DNA of 64,000 nt from Enterococcus malodoratus ATCC 43197. GTDB taxonomy: Bacteria; Bacillota; Bacilli; Lactobacillales; Enterococcaceae. Positions 1 through 8,280 of this stretch are shown piece after piece. The notes under the pieces are model-generated. The model did no database searches. It had not been told where the DNA came from and saw nothing but the letters and a program-made list of their open reading frames with translations. Position 1 is the stretch's first letter. Every line of letters starts with the position of its first letter. The stretch lies in the NCBI RefSeq assembly GCF_000407185.1, contig NZ_KE136482.1, forward strand, positions 1,116,001 to 1,180,000. Reading direction: 5' to 3'. The translations under genes and the position numbers were made by a program.

Positions 1-73
1 TCTTTCGGCCTTTCTTATACCGCCCTTCCCATCGACCATCTTTTCTTTGATAAATATTTTCTCCTCTGCGCAT
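1..73 (-). CDS. tyrosine recombinase/integrase, N-terminal fragment cut by the window edge
   Basis: Reading leftward from an ATG at 73, the 24 visible residues start MRRGENIYQRKDGRWEGR. This is nearly the same as the start of the full integrase at 20978-22081 (MRKGENIYLRKDGRWEGR), so this is a paralogous site-specific recombinase whose body lies left of the window. An AGAAGGAG ribosome binding site precedes the ATG. Its upstream DNA (TGACGGC motif at 92-98, rightward promoter at 213-241, terminator at 361-395) has the same layout as the upstream DNA of the second integrase. Catalytic residues cannot be seen. Confidence 0.8.
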   Translation of the reverse strand, partial: MRRGENIYQRKDGRWEGRYKKGRK

Positions 74-212
74 AGAAATTCTCCTTCTGATTGACGGCGA
101 AAATGACGTTCTAAACAGATTGTCATTTGCCAGATTTTTCATCTCGTACTTTTGTGTCATTAATTTCGAACTTTCAAAAATAGAAACCCGCGTCATTTTG
201 GTCAAAAAAACA

Positions 213-241
213 TTGAATTATCATTTAAAATAAATTATAAT
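213..241 (+). promoter_or_regulatory. rightward sigma-A-type promoter upstream of the left integrase
   Basis: TTGAAT, 17-bp spacer, TATAAT (213-218 and 236-241). It points away from the integrase and from any target left of it, towards the terminator at 361-395. The promoter at 22231-22259 sits the same way beside the second integrase. No gene follows it in the present orientation. Confidence 0.55.
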
Positions 242-360
242 GATGTTAGTGGTTAATTTTAAGGTTATTAATTTTTATTTAGCGATTAAAATTAACTTGG
301 TTTTCACAATACTAAGTAAATTTAAGGTTATATTTAATATTCCATTTTCGTGATCTCATT

Positions 361-395
361 AAAAAACATCTCTTCAAATTGAAGAGATGTTTTTT
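361..395. terminator. bidirectional intrinsic terminator
   Basis: A perfect 16-bp stem (361-376 with 380-395) with a 3-nt loop, A-rich on one side and T-rich on the other. It would stop transcription from the promoter at 213-241. Confidence 0.8.
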
Positions 396-874
396 ATGTG
401 TATTGACGTTTTCCCTTCTAACGATTTGTATTTCAGACAGCTCCATAACTACTTTTCGAAACTGACCTTTCACTTTTTTTTACAGTACAAATAAAACTTA
501 TGTTGAGAAGGATTCTCATCCAACGAGATGAACATTAACATAAGAAATCTGATGCCAATTATCAAAACCCAAGCTATCTAAGTACTGTTTTTGAAGGAAG
601 CCACACATCAGTATTCTCAAAAAAACAAAAAAAGGGATCGGAAAATTCTCCGATCCTCACTCTAAATTCTTTTTTTCTCTATACTAAATACATTTTCCCG
701 CTCTGTGTGGGATTGATCATCGCCCTTGTCAACCATTGGTTGCGTGGACGTGATCCATGACGACTGGACGCTGAATACCCCTGCGATTTTGCGGTCGCAG
801 GGGTTGATTTGGGGGCCTATATCACGGGTTAAAAGATTTAATCACCAAATCTCAATTCATAGTTTTCGCAAAAC
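396..874. other. gene-free stretch with hairpins
   Basis: I see no credible gene here. It holds an 8-bp inverted repeat CTTATGTT/AACATAAG around 497-544, a leftward terminator at 618-656 (stem GGATCGGA/TCCGATCC), and a GC-rich hairpin CCCCTGCGA/TCGCAGGGG near 778-803 with no T-run. The 618-656 terminator closely resembles the one ending the lipoprotein gene (875-904), so the stretch may be the remnant of a lost or duplicated gene. Confidence 0.5.
618..656 (-). terminator. leftward intrinsic terminator without an obvious gene
   Basis: Stem 635-642/649-656 followed, on the minus strand, by a long T-rich tract. No minus-strand gene ends directly to its right except the lipoprotein, which already has its own terminator. 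Confidence 0.6.
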
Positions 875-904
875 AAAAAAAAGGATTGGAATACGCACCA
901 ATCC
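875..904 (-). terminator. terminator of the lipoprotein gene
   Basis: Stem GGATTGG/CCAATCC (883-889/898-904) followed by a T-run on the minus strand, starting 11 bp after the stop codon of the gene at 915. Confidence 0.8.
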
Positions 905-914
905 TCGTTCGTTG

Positions 915-1454
915 CTATATCGTTTCTTCTGGAATCATATCTATATCTTCTTGGGTAATGATCATATTGCCCAATTCAGATTGATCGGGTCTTAAATAAA
1001 TGATTTGAACTTTCGCATCCGGTATCGTTCCTTTTACAGAATCCAGTACGGGTTTCATTCCTTTGACCATAACTGGTTTTAGAGCCTCTACATCCATATC
1101 TAATCCGGGATCATTTGTAAAAGTATACGTATAAACGATTGTGTGACCTTCGCCGCCAGTAATTGTAATATCGGAGTACATGTCCCCCATCTGCTCTTTT
1201 ACGCTTGGAAGCTGCGATTGTGCGGCCTCAATCATCAGATCAAAATAGAAGGAATCGCCTTCCCCTGTTTTTGGAAGCTCTTCTGATTCTTTTGTTTCAG
1301 AAGATGAAGACTCTTCTTTTACCTTTTTGACCTCAGACGAGGATTCCTTAGATGATACTTCAGGTGCAGCGGCAGATCCTCCTCCACCTTTACATCCTGC
1401 TAAACTCGTGCATACTAATACCCCAAATACAAACAACCCTATTTTCTTTTTCAT
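915..1454 (-). CDS. secreted lipoprotein, DUF4854-like
   Basis: Predicted 179-residue lipoprotein anchored outside the cell. The start chosen is the internal ATG at 1454 (MKKKIGLFVFG...), which has AGGAGG six bases upstream; the longer reading lacks a good binding site. A signal peptide ends in the lipobox LAGC, followed by a Ser/Glu/Lys-rich linker of about 45 residues and a compact C-terminal domain with the segment HTIVYTYTF. I recall that pattern from DUF4854 lipoproteins of Firmicutes, which have no known function. The linker contains LPKTG, but no hydrophobic stretch or basic tail follows, so it is not a sortase signal. The gene stands alone. Confidence 0.8.
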   Translation of the reverse strand: MKKKIGLFVFGVLVCTSLAGCKGGGGSAAAPEVSSKESSSEVKKVKEESSSSETKESEELPKTGEGDSFYFDLMIEAAQSQLPSVKEQMGDMYSDITITGGEGHTIVYTYTFTNDPGLDMDVEALKPVMVKGMKPVLDSVKGTIPDAKVQIIYLRPDQSELGNMIITQEDIDMIPEETI

Positions 1455-1478
1455 TAAAATCCTCCTACTTACAAACAA

Positions 1479-1821
1479 GTAATTTTTTTCAACCCTACGT
1501 TACAGTTTACACTAATTATAGATAAAATAATCATAATAAAAGATATTTTTTAAATAAATCGACTATCCGACGCAAAATTTTTTTACCTTGCCGAGAATGT
1601 GTTCATTATACTTATCGCAAAAATCACACTTTTATCACTGAATTGTTTAGCATCCAAATTGATCCAACTTATCCTTTTGAGCGGACATTCTTATTAATGA
1701 TCTTGATTTTATTCAATCCCGTTTTGTTTCAATTTTATCGTTCTTAGGTGTATATTCTTAAGAAAAGGGACTCCTACAACAACCTTTTAATAATCATCGA
1801 TCATATAGAAGGAGTGGTAAA
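1479..1821. other. intergenic region between divergent genes
   Basis: AT-rich spacer between the leftward lipoprotein gene and the rightward hydrolase gene, which must hold both promoters. A weak rightward candidate is TTTCAA near 1729 with TATATT near 1752. I see no hairpin or small gene. Confidence 0.4.
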
Positions 1822-2808
1822 ATGTGTACGAGCTTAACATTAACCAGTAATGCGCAACATCATTTTTTAGCTAGAACAATGGACTTTGGGTTCCAACTTG
1901 AAGGGAAGCCAGTTGTTATTCCACGGAATTATACGTGGAAACATCAGAAGGTGGAACAAAAAACAAAGTATGGATTTATAGGTACCGGTAGAAATCTAGG
2001 AGAATATTTTTTAGCGGATGGTGTAAATGAAAATGGGTTCGCTGTTGCAGAATTGTACTTTTTAAATGAGGCTAAATATGGCGATACTGAGCAAGAGAAT
2101 AAAGTAAATCTGGCTCCCCATGAGTTTATTATGTGGTTGTTGGGCCAGATGAAGGATATTTCTGAATTAAGAGAAAGAATTACTGAGGTTCATTTGATCG
2201 AAGAAGCGATTCCAATGCTAGGTTTTGTTCCTCCCTTACATTTCATTGTCACAGATAAAACAGGGGAAACTGTCGTATTAGAATCCGACAGTGGAGAAAT
2301 GCTCGTGAAAGATAATCCTGTGGGAGTAATGACCAATAGCCCTGACTTTGATTGGCACTTAAAGAATCTAAATAATTATTTGAGTCTTCAACCTAATAAT
2401 TTCACGAATAAAAAAATTGGTAACTATGAGATCAAACCCTTTGGACAAGGAGCAGGAACATTTGGGTTACCTGGAGGGTATACTTCGCCGGAACGTTTTG
2501 TTCGAGCAGCCTATTTACGTGCATTAGTTGATACTGGTGAGACGGTTGGAGAAGGAATAAACTCCGTATTTAAAATTCTGGATAACGTGACAATTCCTAA
2601 GGGTGTTAATATCAAAAACGATGGTTCAATAGATTTTACTCAGTACCGTGCAGTTCTGGATGTGACTGATTTGACCTATTGTTTTAATCCTTATGAATCT
2701 CAAGAAATATTCAAAATCACGTTGAACGATACATTATTGAATGAAAAGCAGCCACTTGAATTTGATTATGATTCAAGTTTTAAAATGACTGATTTGAGTA
2801 GAAGATAA
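1822..2808 (+). CDS. choloylglycine hydrolase family protein (bile salt hydrolase / penicillin V acylase)
   Basis: N-terminal nucleophile amidohydrolase of 328 residues, the usual length for this family. After removal of the initiator Met, Cys2 becomes the catalytic N-terminal residue. Arg18 and Asp21 sit in ARTMDF exactly where the family places them, and the later landmarks MTNSPDF (active-site Asn) and SPERFVRAAY (active-site Arg) are present. The family cleaves linear amide bonds: bile-salt hydrolases free taurine or glycine from conjugated bile acids, and penicillin V acylases remove the phenoxyacetyl group. From sequence alone I cannot choose between them. No signal peptide is seen, so it is cytoplasmic. 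A clear binding site (AAGGAG) precedes the ATG. It has its own transcription unit. Confidence 0.9.
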   Translation: MCTSLTLTSNAQHHFLARTMDFGFQLEGKPVVIPRNYTWKHQKVEQKTKYGFIGTGRNLGEYFLADGVNENGFAVAELYFLNEAKYGDTEQENKVNLAPHEFIMWLLGQMKDISELRERITEVHLIEEAIPMLGFVPPLHFIVTDKTGETVVLESDSGEMLVKDNPVGVMTNSPDFDWHLKNLNNYLSLQPNNFTNKKIGNYEIKPFGQGAGTFGLPGGYTSPERFVRAAYLRALVDTGETVGEGINSVFKILDNVTIPKGVNIKNDGSIDFTQYRAVLDVTDLTYCFNPYESQEIFKITLNDTLLNEKQPLEFDYDSSFKMTDLSRR

Positions 2809-2892
2809 GAGATTAGATGCTGGCGATTTCCAAACTATTATTCAAAGTGGATGTAAAAGGAATCGCTTGAATCAAGAACAAAAATAGCATTA

Positions 2893-2958
2893 TCATATAC
2901 GCAATGTGAGACTTACATCTCCATTTTTATGTGCTAAACTTTTAGTATGCTTTTTCAT
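2893..2958 (-). CDS. possible 21-residue small protein
   Basis: A short reading frame, MKKHTKSLAHKNGDVSLTLRI, starts at an ATG at 2958 with a strong AGGAGG site 7 bases upstream. It is basic and has no recognisable domain. It could be a real small peptide or the surviving 5' end of a lost gene. No supporting context exists beyond the binding site. Confidence 0.3.
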   Translation of the reverse strand: MKKHTKSLAHKNGDVSLTLRI

Positions 2959-3080
2959 AAAGGGTCCTCCTAAATTTGATTGTGATGCGGTCGAGAAACC
3001 AACATCCGTTTATCAATTTGGGAGGTCTTTTAATACCCCGCTGAAGGCTCTCCGGAACCACTCACGTAGCAAACATACAA

Positions 3081-3119
3081 AAATACCCTTGCGGCATAGA
3101 GTCGCAAAGGTATTTTTCA
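3081..3119. terminator. bidirectional terminator between convergent genes
   Basis: A 15-bp stem with one G-T pair (3081-3095/3105-3119), A-rich on the left and T-rich on the right. It serves both the hydrolase side and the leftward regulator gene that ends at 3154. Confidence 0.8.
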
Positions 3120-3153
3120 AGAATATAGTCAAGCATAGATGAATCTAATCAAC

Positions 3154-3948
3154 TCACCCATTTGAAACGACATTATTCAATGCCTCACTCTTTTGAATCC
3201 GATCCAACAACTCTGGATTAATCCGATATCCTTTGCCCCACAAGGTTTGGATGGCTTTGTGTGATAAACTTGTCTGTTCAAACTTGCCCTTGATTCGTGT
3301 AACTGTGCTTGAAAGCGACGCTAAATGGGATTTGTTAACTTCTTCATTCCAAATCTCATGACAGATCGCTTCTCTCGTCACCACTTGGCTGCCGGCTTGG
3401 ATCAATAGATATAAAATCCGAGTTTCGGTCTGTGACAAATGATGCATGACATCTAATAACTTGTAATTATCTTCTGTTGATAGAGACATTTTTTGCAGTG
3501 AATTCGTGCGCATTAGGGAAACTTTCTCCGACAATTGTACGACCTTTGCACCCTTATCAAGTTGTTCCTTCCCACCCAATTCTCTTTTCAAGGTATAAAG
3601 GCATTCTCTTAATTCATCCACCGAATCCTCCCTTGAGATAATCGCATTTAGAAGGCCTTCTTCCAAAAGTTTATGATCCATCTCGGTTGCCTGTGTTTCC
3701 ACTTTGCGAATAATGCGGGTAGATGGATTCTCTATCAGCGGAACCAACTCCATTACCTCAGATTCACAAATCGTTTCACTTAACATGACGTATTGAAAAT
3801 ATTGAAAGAAATCCACAGTGTTTACTCGTTGGCTGCACCGCTCAAAAAATTTGGTTGAACAATACACCTCATAATTCAATGCCTGTAATTTTTGCTGCAT
3901 TTCTTGCTCGGCTAAAATATTTCTTGTCAGAATCAAGACTTGATTCAT
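3154..3948 (-). CDS. winged-helix DNA-binding regulator with degenerate receiver-like N-terminus
   Basis: 264 residues. The C-terminal third (about 165-255) looks like an OmpR-type winged helix: LSQTETRILYLLIQAGSQVVTREAICHEIW, then the recognition-helix region and the wing ending LWGKGYRI. The N-terminal half (MNQVLILTRN...) resembles the start of a response-regulator receiver, but I see no acidic pocket or phospho-acceptor Asp in place, so it is probably not phosphorylated. It lies directly downstream of the pilus operon on the same strand, after a gap of about 115 bp, which suggests a locus-specific regulator. An AAGGAG site precedes the ATG. The DNA target is unknown. Confidence 0.75.
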   Translation of the reverse strand: MNQVLILTRNILAEQEMQQKLQALNYEVYCSTKFFERCSQRVNTVDFFQYFQYVMLSETICESEVMELVPLIENPSTRIIRKVETQATEMDHKLLEEGLLNAIISREDSVDELRECLYTLKRELGGKEQLDKGAKVVQLSEKVSLMRTNSLQKMSLSTEDNYKLLDVMHHLSQTETRILYLLIQAGSQVVTREAICHEIWNEEVNKSHLASLSSTVTRIKGKFEQTSLSHKAIQTLWGKGYRINPELLDRIQKSEALNNVVSNG

Positions 3949-4063
3949 TGTAATCTCTCCTTTTTAGTTAAAACCCTCACACTATAATGATTCATCGAAA
4001 TTCCTGAAGCACTATGTAGGGAGAACAATGTAAACAGACGGCGACAATGTTCTCTACATCTTT

Positions 4064-5161
4064 CTATTCCTTACGGGATAACACCGAAACCTTCGGGTAC
4101 TCATATCGTTCTTTGATTTCTTCTAGATTTGGCACATTGCTTTGAGCCAATTGATCGACCCGGCTTTTCAGTTCTTCATAAATGCTCATGATTGTTTGAC
4201 GCGATTCATCAACTTCACAAGAAATTTCTTTGGCCCGATCATGGATCGTTTGAAGTTCTGCTTCTGAATCTTTGACGATTCGTTGGGCATCCAACTTGGC
4301 TTTTTCCACCATCCGATTTGCTTGTCGACGAGCAGAGATCAACACTTCGCCGATTTCATGTTGAGAATGGATCGCTTCTTGTTTTAGCTGTTCATTTTCG
4401 GTTTGCAGGGTGGTAATTTGATGTTGTAATTCCGACACCAACTCGGTCTCTACGATAGATTCTTGTTGCTTCTGATCCTGAATCACTTGTTGAACAAGCT
4501 CGTCTTTTTCTAAAATCAGTTGATCCTTCTCTACGATCAATTGATCCAATTGAGCGACCAGTTCTTCTTTTTCCTGCAGTTCATTGACGACGCTGTCCAT
4601 TTGCCGCTCAACTTTTTGAAGCTCCTCATGATGTTGATACGCGTCATCTTTTTGATTGACGGTGAATTCACGAATCTGTTGCCGTGCTTCTTGCAGCTCG
4701 GTTTCTAAGGTTTGAGTATTTTCCAATGCGGCTTTCAATGTGTTAATTTCTTCTTCCGCTTGATCCAATTGTTCCTTCAAATAGCCCGTCTCTTTATTCT
4801 CTTGCAGGCGTTGAATCTCTTGCCGATTTCGGCGCGTTTCAGCCTCCAAATCTTGGATTTGACGCCGGTTTTCGGCCTTTTCTTCGCCGGTTCGTAATAG
4901 CGCTTGTTTGTACTTGTCATTTTCCTTCATTAAGCGCTGCTTTTCTAATGCAGTGTCCCGTTTGACTTGTTCAATCAATTCGTCTTTTTCCGTCACTTGG
5001 CGTTTCAGTTCGGTGAGCTCATCGATTTTTTTCGGAGCTGGTCGTTCTAACGACGGGCTTGGTCGTTCTTCGATCATGATCTCTTCTTCAGGCACTGAAT
5101 TGATCTCATCAATGATATTTTTATTGAAAAACCAGCCGTTCTTTTTTTGTTGTGCAGTCAT
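4064..5161 (-). CDS. DivIVA-like coiled-coil protein, copy B
   Basis: 365 residues, almost entirely heptad-rich Glu/Lys/Gln coiled coil from about 45 to 340. No signal peptide or membrane segment. The C-terminal block EIGEVLISARRQANRMVEKAKLDAQRIV followed by IYEELKSRV recalls DivIVA/GpsB tail sequences and is shared with the protein at 5966-7507, so the two genes are paralogues. DivIVA-type proteins form scaffolds at curved or septal membrane; a scaffolding role for this surface operon is inference. The gene follows the membrane-protein gene at 5183 by 21 bp and has an AGAGGAG site. No known name fits. Confidence 0.7.
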   Translation of the reverse strand: MTAQQKKNGWFFNKNIIDEINSVPEEEIMIEERPSPSLERPAPKKIDELTELKRQVTEKDELIEQVKRDTALEKQRLMKENDKYKQALLRTGEEKAENRRQIQDLEAETRRNRQEIQRLQENKETGYLKEQLDQAEEEINTLKAALENTQTLETELQEARQQIREFTVNQKDDAYQHHEELQKVERQMDSVVNELQEKEELVAQLDQLIVEKDQLILEKDELVQQVIQDQKQQESIVETELVSELQHQITTLQTENEQLKQEAIHSQHEIGEVLISARRQANRMVEKAKLDAQRIVKDSEAELQTIHDRAKEISCEVDESRQTIMSIYEELKSRVDQLAQSNVPNLEEIKERYEYPKVSVLSRKE

Positions 5162-5182
5162 AATTCGCTCTCTCCTCTTTCT

Positions 5183-5923
5183 TTACTCTTCTTCTTGGAT
5201 CAATGAAAATTCTTCGTCGGTTTTCTCACGAGAAAATGTACAGCTATAGGTCTTTTTCTTCTCTTTGTCATTCATCAAGTTCATTTGGAACGTGATCTGA
5301 GTCAGCTTCGTCACGTCTTTCGCTTCTTTGGCGAAGGCTTTCACGTTATCTTTGATCTGTTGGCGGTTTTCTTCACTGCCAGAATCCCCAGCTAAAGCAA
5401 TGTTTAAGGTCTGTGTTGGCACATCCAAGACGATCAACGTCGTTGATAAGCCAAAATACGGACTGACTTTCGTAGATAGATCACTCTCAATTTCGTATTG
5501 CTTCTCTCTATTTTCTTCGGCAAACAAGTCATCCCATTGATAGTCTTTCAAGCCAATACCCTTTTTGGGATAGGCTTTAATCGGTAGTTTGGTGATGATT
5601 TGTTTCTGTTCTTTTTTCAGCGTATAGAGCTCGTCTTTTAATTGATTGGTTCGTTCCGTGACCACGTGCAACTGATCCTCCATTTGAAACAAGCCGTAAG
5701 TGGTTAAAAGCAATCCCAAAGCCAAGAGGATCGTCAAGTAAAGCAAGGCAGAAACATGTTTCCCCTGTTCCGCTTGTTTGACCACTTCCAGCTTTTTTCG
5801 GAAGGGCAACGGTGTATTGGGTGGGACATTTAGCCGCTGCAGCTGCACCTTGATGATCATCCGTCGAAACCAAATAATGAGTATCAAAATGACCAGCCCT
5901 ACGCTAATCCAATTCATGATCAA
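5183..5923 (-). CDS. membrane protein of the duplicated scaffold pair, copy B
   Basis: 246 residues with two membrane segments (about 6-22 and 58-80), a short heptad region (about 85-115), then an extracytoplasmic-looking domain with the landmarks KAYPKKGIGLKDY, SPYFGLSTT and YSCTFSRE. The same landmarks occur in order in the protein at 7507-8280 (KNYPENGIGLNEY, SYFGSSDTT, YSVSYSRE), so these are paralogues. The start is uncertain: TTG at 5923 or ATG at 5917. Function unknown; it is probably the membrane partner of the adjacent coiled-coil protein, because both genes occur as a pair twice. Confidence 0.7.
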   Translation of the reverse strand: MIMNWISVGLVILILIIWFRRMIIKVQLQRLNVPPNTPLPFRKKLEVVKQAEQGKHVSALLYLTILLALGLLLTTYGLFQMEDQLHVVTERTNQLKDELYTLKKEQKQIITKLPIKAYPKKGIGLKDYQWDDLFAEENREKQYEIESDLSTKVSPYFGLSTTLIVLDVPTQTLNIALAGDSGSEENRQQIKDNVKAFAKEAKDVTKLTQITFQMNLMNDKEKKKTYSCTFSREKTDEEFSLIQEEE

Positions 5924-5965
5924 AATGTGTGTATCCCCTTTTCTCTCTCTAGTTTCGTTTCGTGG

Positions 5966-7507
5966 TTAATCAAAATAATTCGATAAACTTTGGTCCTGTT
6001 TCTTTTTCTTGATCTCTTTTAGCAGCGTCCCGTTCGAAAGGGCCTCGACCTTATACTCCAAATCATCATAGATGGAAAGCACGCTTTTCCGTGATTCCGA
6101 CACTTCGATCAAGATTTTTTTCGCCCGGTTACTGATGTTTTCTAATTCCAATTCCGCAGAACTAATCATATGTTTCGCCTCTACTTGTGCGTCTTCAACG
6201 GTGCGATTCGCTTGTTTTTTCGCAGAGATCAGCACTTCACCGATTTCCTGTTGGGATTGAACAACCTCTTTTTTGAGCTGTTCATTCTTTTCCATCAAGT
6301 CGTCGACTTGTTTCTTGGCTTGGATCAATTCAAGGCTTTCCTCAGACGCTTTTTGTTCCTTCAACTTGCTTAACTCGATTTGTGCATCGGCTAACCGACT
6401 GGCTAGACGTTCTTTTTCGGCTTCCAACTGTTCAAGATTAGTGGTTTTCTCTTCTAATTTCGCAATCTCTTCATGGGCATCGAACAAGGCGCTGTTAAGG
6501 GCTTCTTTTTCCGCCGCAAGCTGTTCCATTTCTTCCACTATTTCTTCTTGTTCTTCCGGCACGTGTCCTTGTTCATCAATCGCCATTTGTGATTCCTCCA
6601 ATGCATGTTTCAGCTTTTGAGCGACCCGCTCCTCTAGCTGTTGAATCGTTCGTTTGTACTTCGCGTTGTCTTCTTTTAGTTGTTGCAGTTCTGTAGTAAT
6701 TTCTTGTTCTTTTTCTTCAAGCATTTCATCCAACACATCGTTTTCCGCTTGAAGCTCGATTAGTTTTGTTTCATTTTTTTGATTGATCGTATGTAACTGT
6801 TGGGTTTCTAGTTCCAATTCGTGATGTTGTCTTTTCAGTTGATCAAATTGTTCGCGTTCTTTTTCACGTGCCGTCTTGATCTGAGCCAACTTTTTTTTAT
6901 TGGCGCTATTTTCCTCTTGCATCTCTTGATAATTCTTTTTGTATTCCGCAAGCTGTTGAGTCAGTTCTTTTAGATTGACTGTTTTAGTCTCTTTTTCTGA
7001 CGCTTCATTCCTGATTCGCTCGTTTGTTTCCGTTAGTTCTTTTTGTTTTTCCTCTAACTGTTGTTGGAGATGTGTGATTGTAGCTTCTGTTTCGTTCTTC
7101 TTTTCTTCTATTTCGACAAGTTTTTCCTGCCAATCTTCGTCGCGTTCTGTTAACTCGTCTTCCAAACGGGTACGTTCGAAGTCCAATTTTTCTTTTAGCT
7201 CATCGTTTTCTCGCTCTAACTCGCGGACACGATTTTCTGCTTCTTCTTTTAGACTCTTTAATTCCGTTTGAAGCTGTTGGATTTCGACAATTTCTTCGGA
7301 AGGTTCTTTCCTCGTTTGGTTAGTTATTATTTTTTCGTTATCCGGTTCGATTACTTCAGAAAGCTCCTGATCATCCAATAGTTCATCAACACTTCTTGTT
7401 TCGTTATAAAGCTCTTCTGCTTGGAGTTCTTCTTCAGTAATATCGTTGATGAACTCTTTCAACGCATTCGTTGAGAGCCATTTTCGCTTTTTCTTGTTCT
7501 CTGCCAT
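5966..7507 (-). CDS. DivIVA-like coiled-coil protein, copy A
   Basis: 513 residues, extremely rich in Glu, Lys and Gln, with predicted coiled coil from about 60 to 480. The conserved tail EIGEVLISAKKQANRTVEDAQ and IYDDLEYKV is shared with the copy at 4064-5161. It is cytoplasmic by composition. Its ATG overlaps the TAA stop of the upstream membrane-protein gene in TAATG, a sign of translational coupling and of a 1:1 partnership. It is about 150 residues longer than copy B because of extra heptads. No enzyme motif is present. Confidence 0.7.
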   Translation of the reverse strand: MAENKKKRKWLSTNALKEFINDITEEELQAEELYNETRSVDELLDDQELSEVIEPDNEKIITNQTRKEPSEEIVEIQQLQTELKSLKEEAENRVRELERENDELKEKLDFERTRLEDELTERDEDWQEKLVEIEEKKNETEATITHLQQQLEEKQKELTETNERIRNEASEKETKTVNLKELTQQLAEYKKNYQEMQEENSANKKKLAQIKTAREKEREQFDQLKRQHHELELETQQLHTINQKNETKLIELQAENDVLDEMLEEKEQEITTELQQLKEDNAKYKRTIQQLEERVAQKLKHALEESQMAIDEQGHVPEEQEEIVEEMEQLAAEKEALNSALFDAHEEIAKLEEKTTNLEQLEAEKERLASRLADAQIELSKLKEQKASEESLELIQAKKQVDDLMEKNEQLKKEVVQSQQEIGEVLISAKKQANRTVEDAQVEAKHMISSAELELENISNRAKKILIEVSESRKSVLSIYDDLEYKVEALSNGTLLKEIKKKKQDQSLSNYFD

Positions 7508-8280
7508 TAGCCTTTCCCACCATCATTCTTTAGATTCTGCTCAGAAATATTTTTCTTATGAAACTCCTCTTCCCCGTTTTCACGAGAGTAACTCACGCTA
7601 TAAACCACTTTCTTTTCTTTATCCATGGAAGTGACCATTCGAACATGAAGTTCCGTCAAATTGAGTATCCCTTCGGCTTCTTTCGCAAACGCATCGAGAT
7701 TCTTTCGAATCGTTTCCATGCTTTTATCGTCTTCCGTTTGTCCTTTTAACTGAAGAGTCATTGTTTTCGGAACGGCTAATGAAATTGTCGTATCGGAAGA
7801 ACCAAAATAGGAAACGGTCTTTTGAGCAAGCCCTGTTTCGATCTCTTTTTGTACGTCGGAATCTCTCGCTTCCCCGGACAACTTTCCCCAATCGTACTCA
7901 TTGAGTCCGATCCCGTTTTCGGGATAGTTCTTTAAGGGAATACTCGCGAGTAGTTGCTTCTGTTGTTGTTCCAAACGTTCGACTCGATCTTCTAAATGAG
8001 TATTTTTTGCTTTCATTTTTTGATGATCATCCACTAGGAATAGAAAAGAACCGATAAAAACGAGTAACGCACAGCCAACCATCAGACCACTAAACAGTAA
8101 GTAACGAATATGCCTGGCTTGTTCAATTTTTCTAAGATGATTCATTTTTCTTCGAAACAAGGGCGTTTGATCCGGTTCTTTTTGAATGGCTGAAAACCGC
8201 AAGTCAAACACCACTCTTAGAAGAATAAAAATAATGGCTAAGACGGTTAAGCCGGCGCTGAACATTCCTATTATCATCAT
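7507..8280 (-). CDS. membrane protein of the duplicated scaffold pair, copy A
   Basis: 257 residues with membrane segments near the N-terminus (FSAGLTVLAIIFILLRVVF) and at about 62-82 (LFSGLMVGCALLVFIGSFL). A short coiled coil and a C-terminal domain follow, shared with the paralogue at 5183. Its ATG overlaps the stop of the signal peptidase gene (ATGA), and its stop overlaps the next start, so three genes are tightly coupled. No family known to me; the context points to assembly or localisation of the surface appendage. Confidence 0.7.
   Translation of the reverse strand: MMIIGMFSAGLTVLAIIFILLRVVFDLRFSAIQKEPDQTPLFRRKMNHLRKIEQARHIRYLLFSGLMVGCALLVFIGSFLFLVDDHQKMKAKNTHLEDRVERLEQQQKQLLASIPLKNYPENGIGLNEYDWGKLSGEARDSDVQKEIETGLAQKTVSYFGSSDTTISLAVPKTMTLQLKGQTEDDKSMETIRKNLDAFAKEAEGILNLTELHVRMVTSMDKEKKVVYSVSYSRENGEEEFHKKNISEQNLKNDGGKG

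Noticed and set aside
726-995. 89-residue plus-strand frame
   Set aside because: It overlaps the lipoprotein gene end and its terminator, has no binding site and no recognisable sequence.
915-1454. LPKTG motif in the lipoprotein
   Set aside because: It lies in the linker after the lipobox and is not followed by a hydrophobic segment and basic tail, so it is not a sortase signal.
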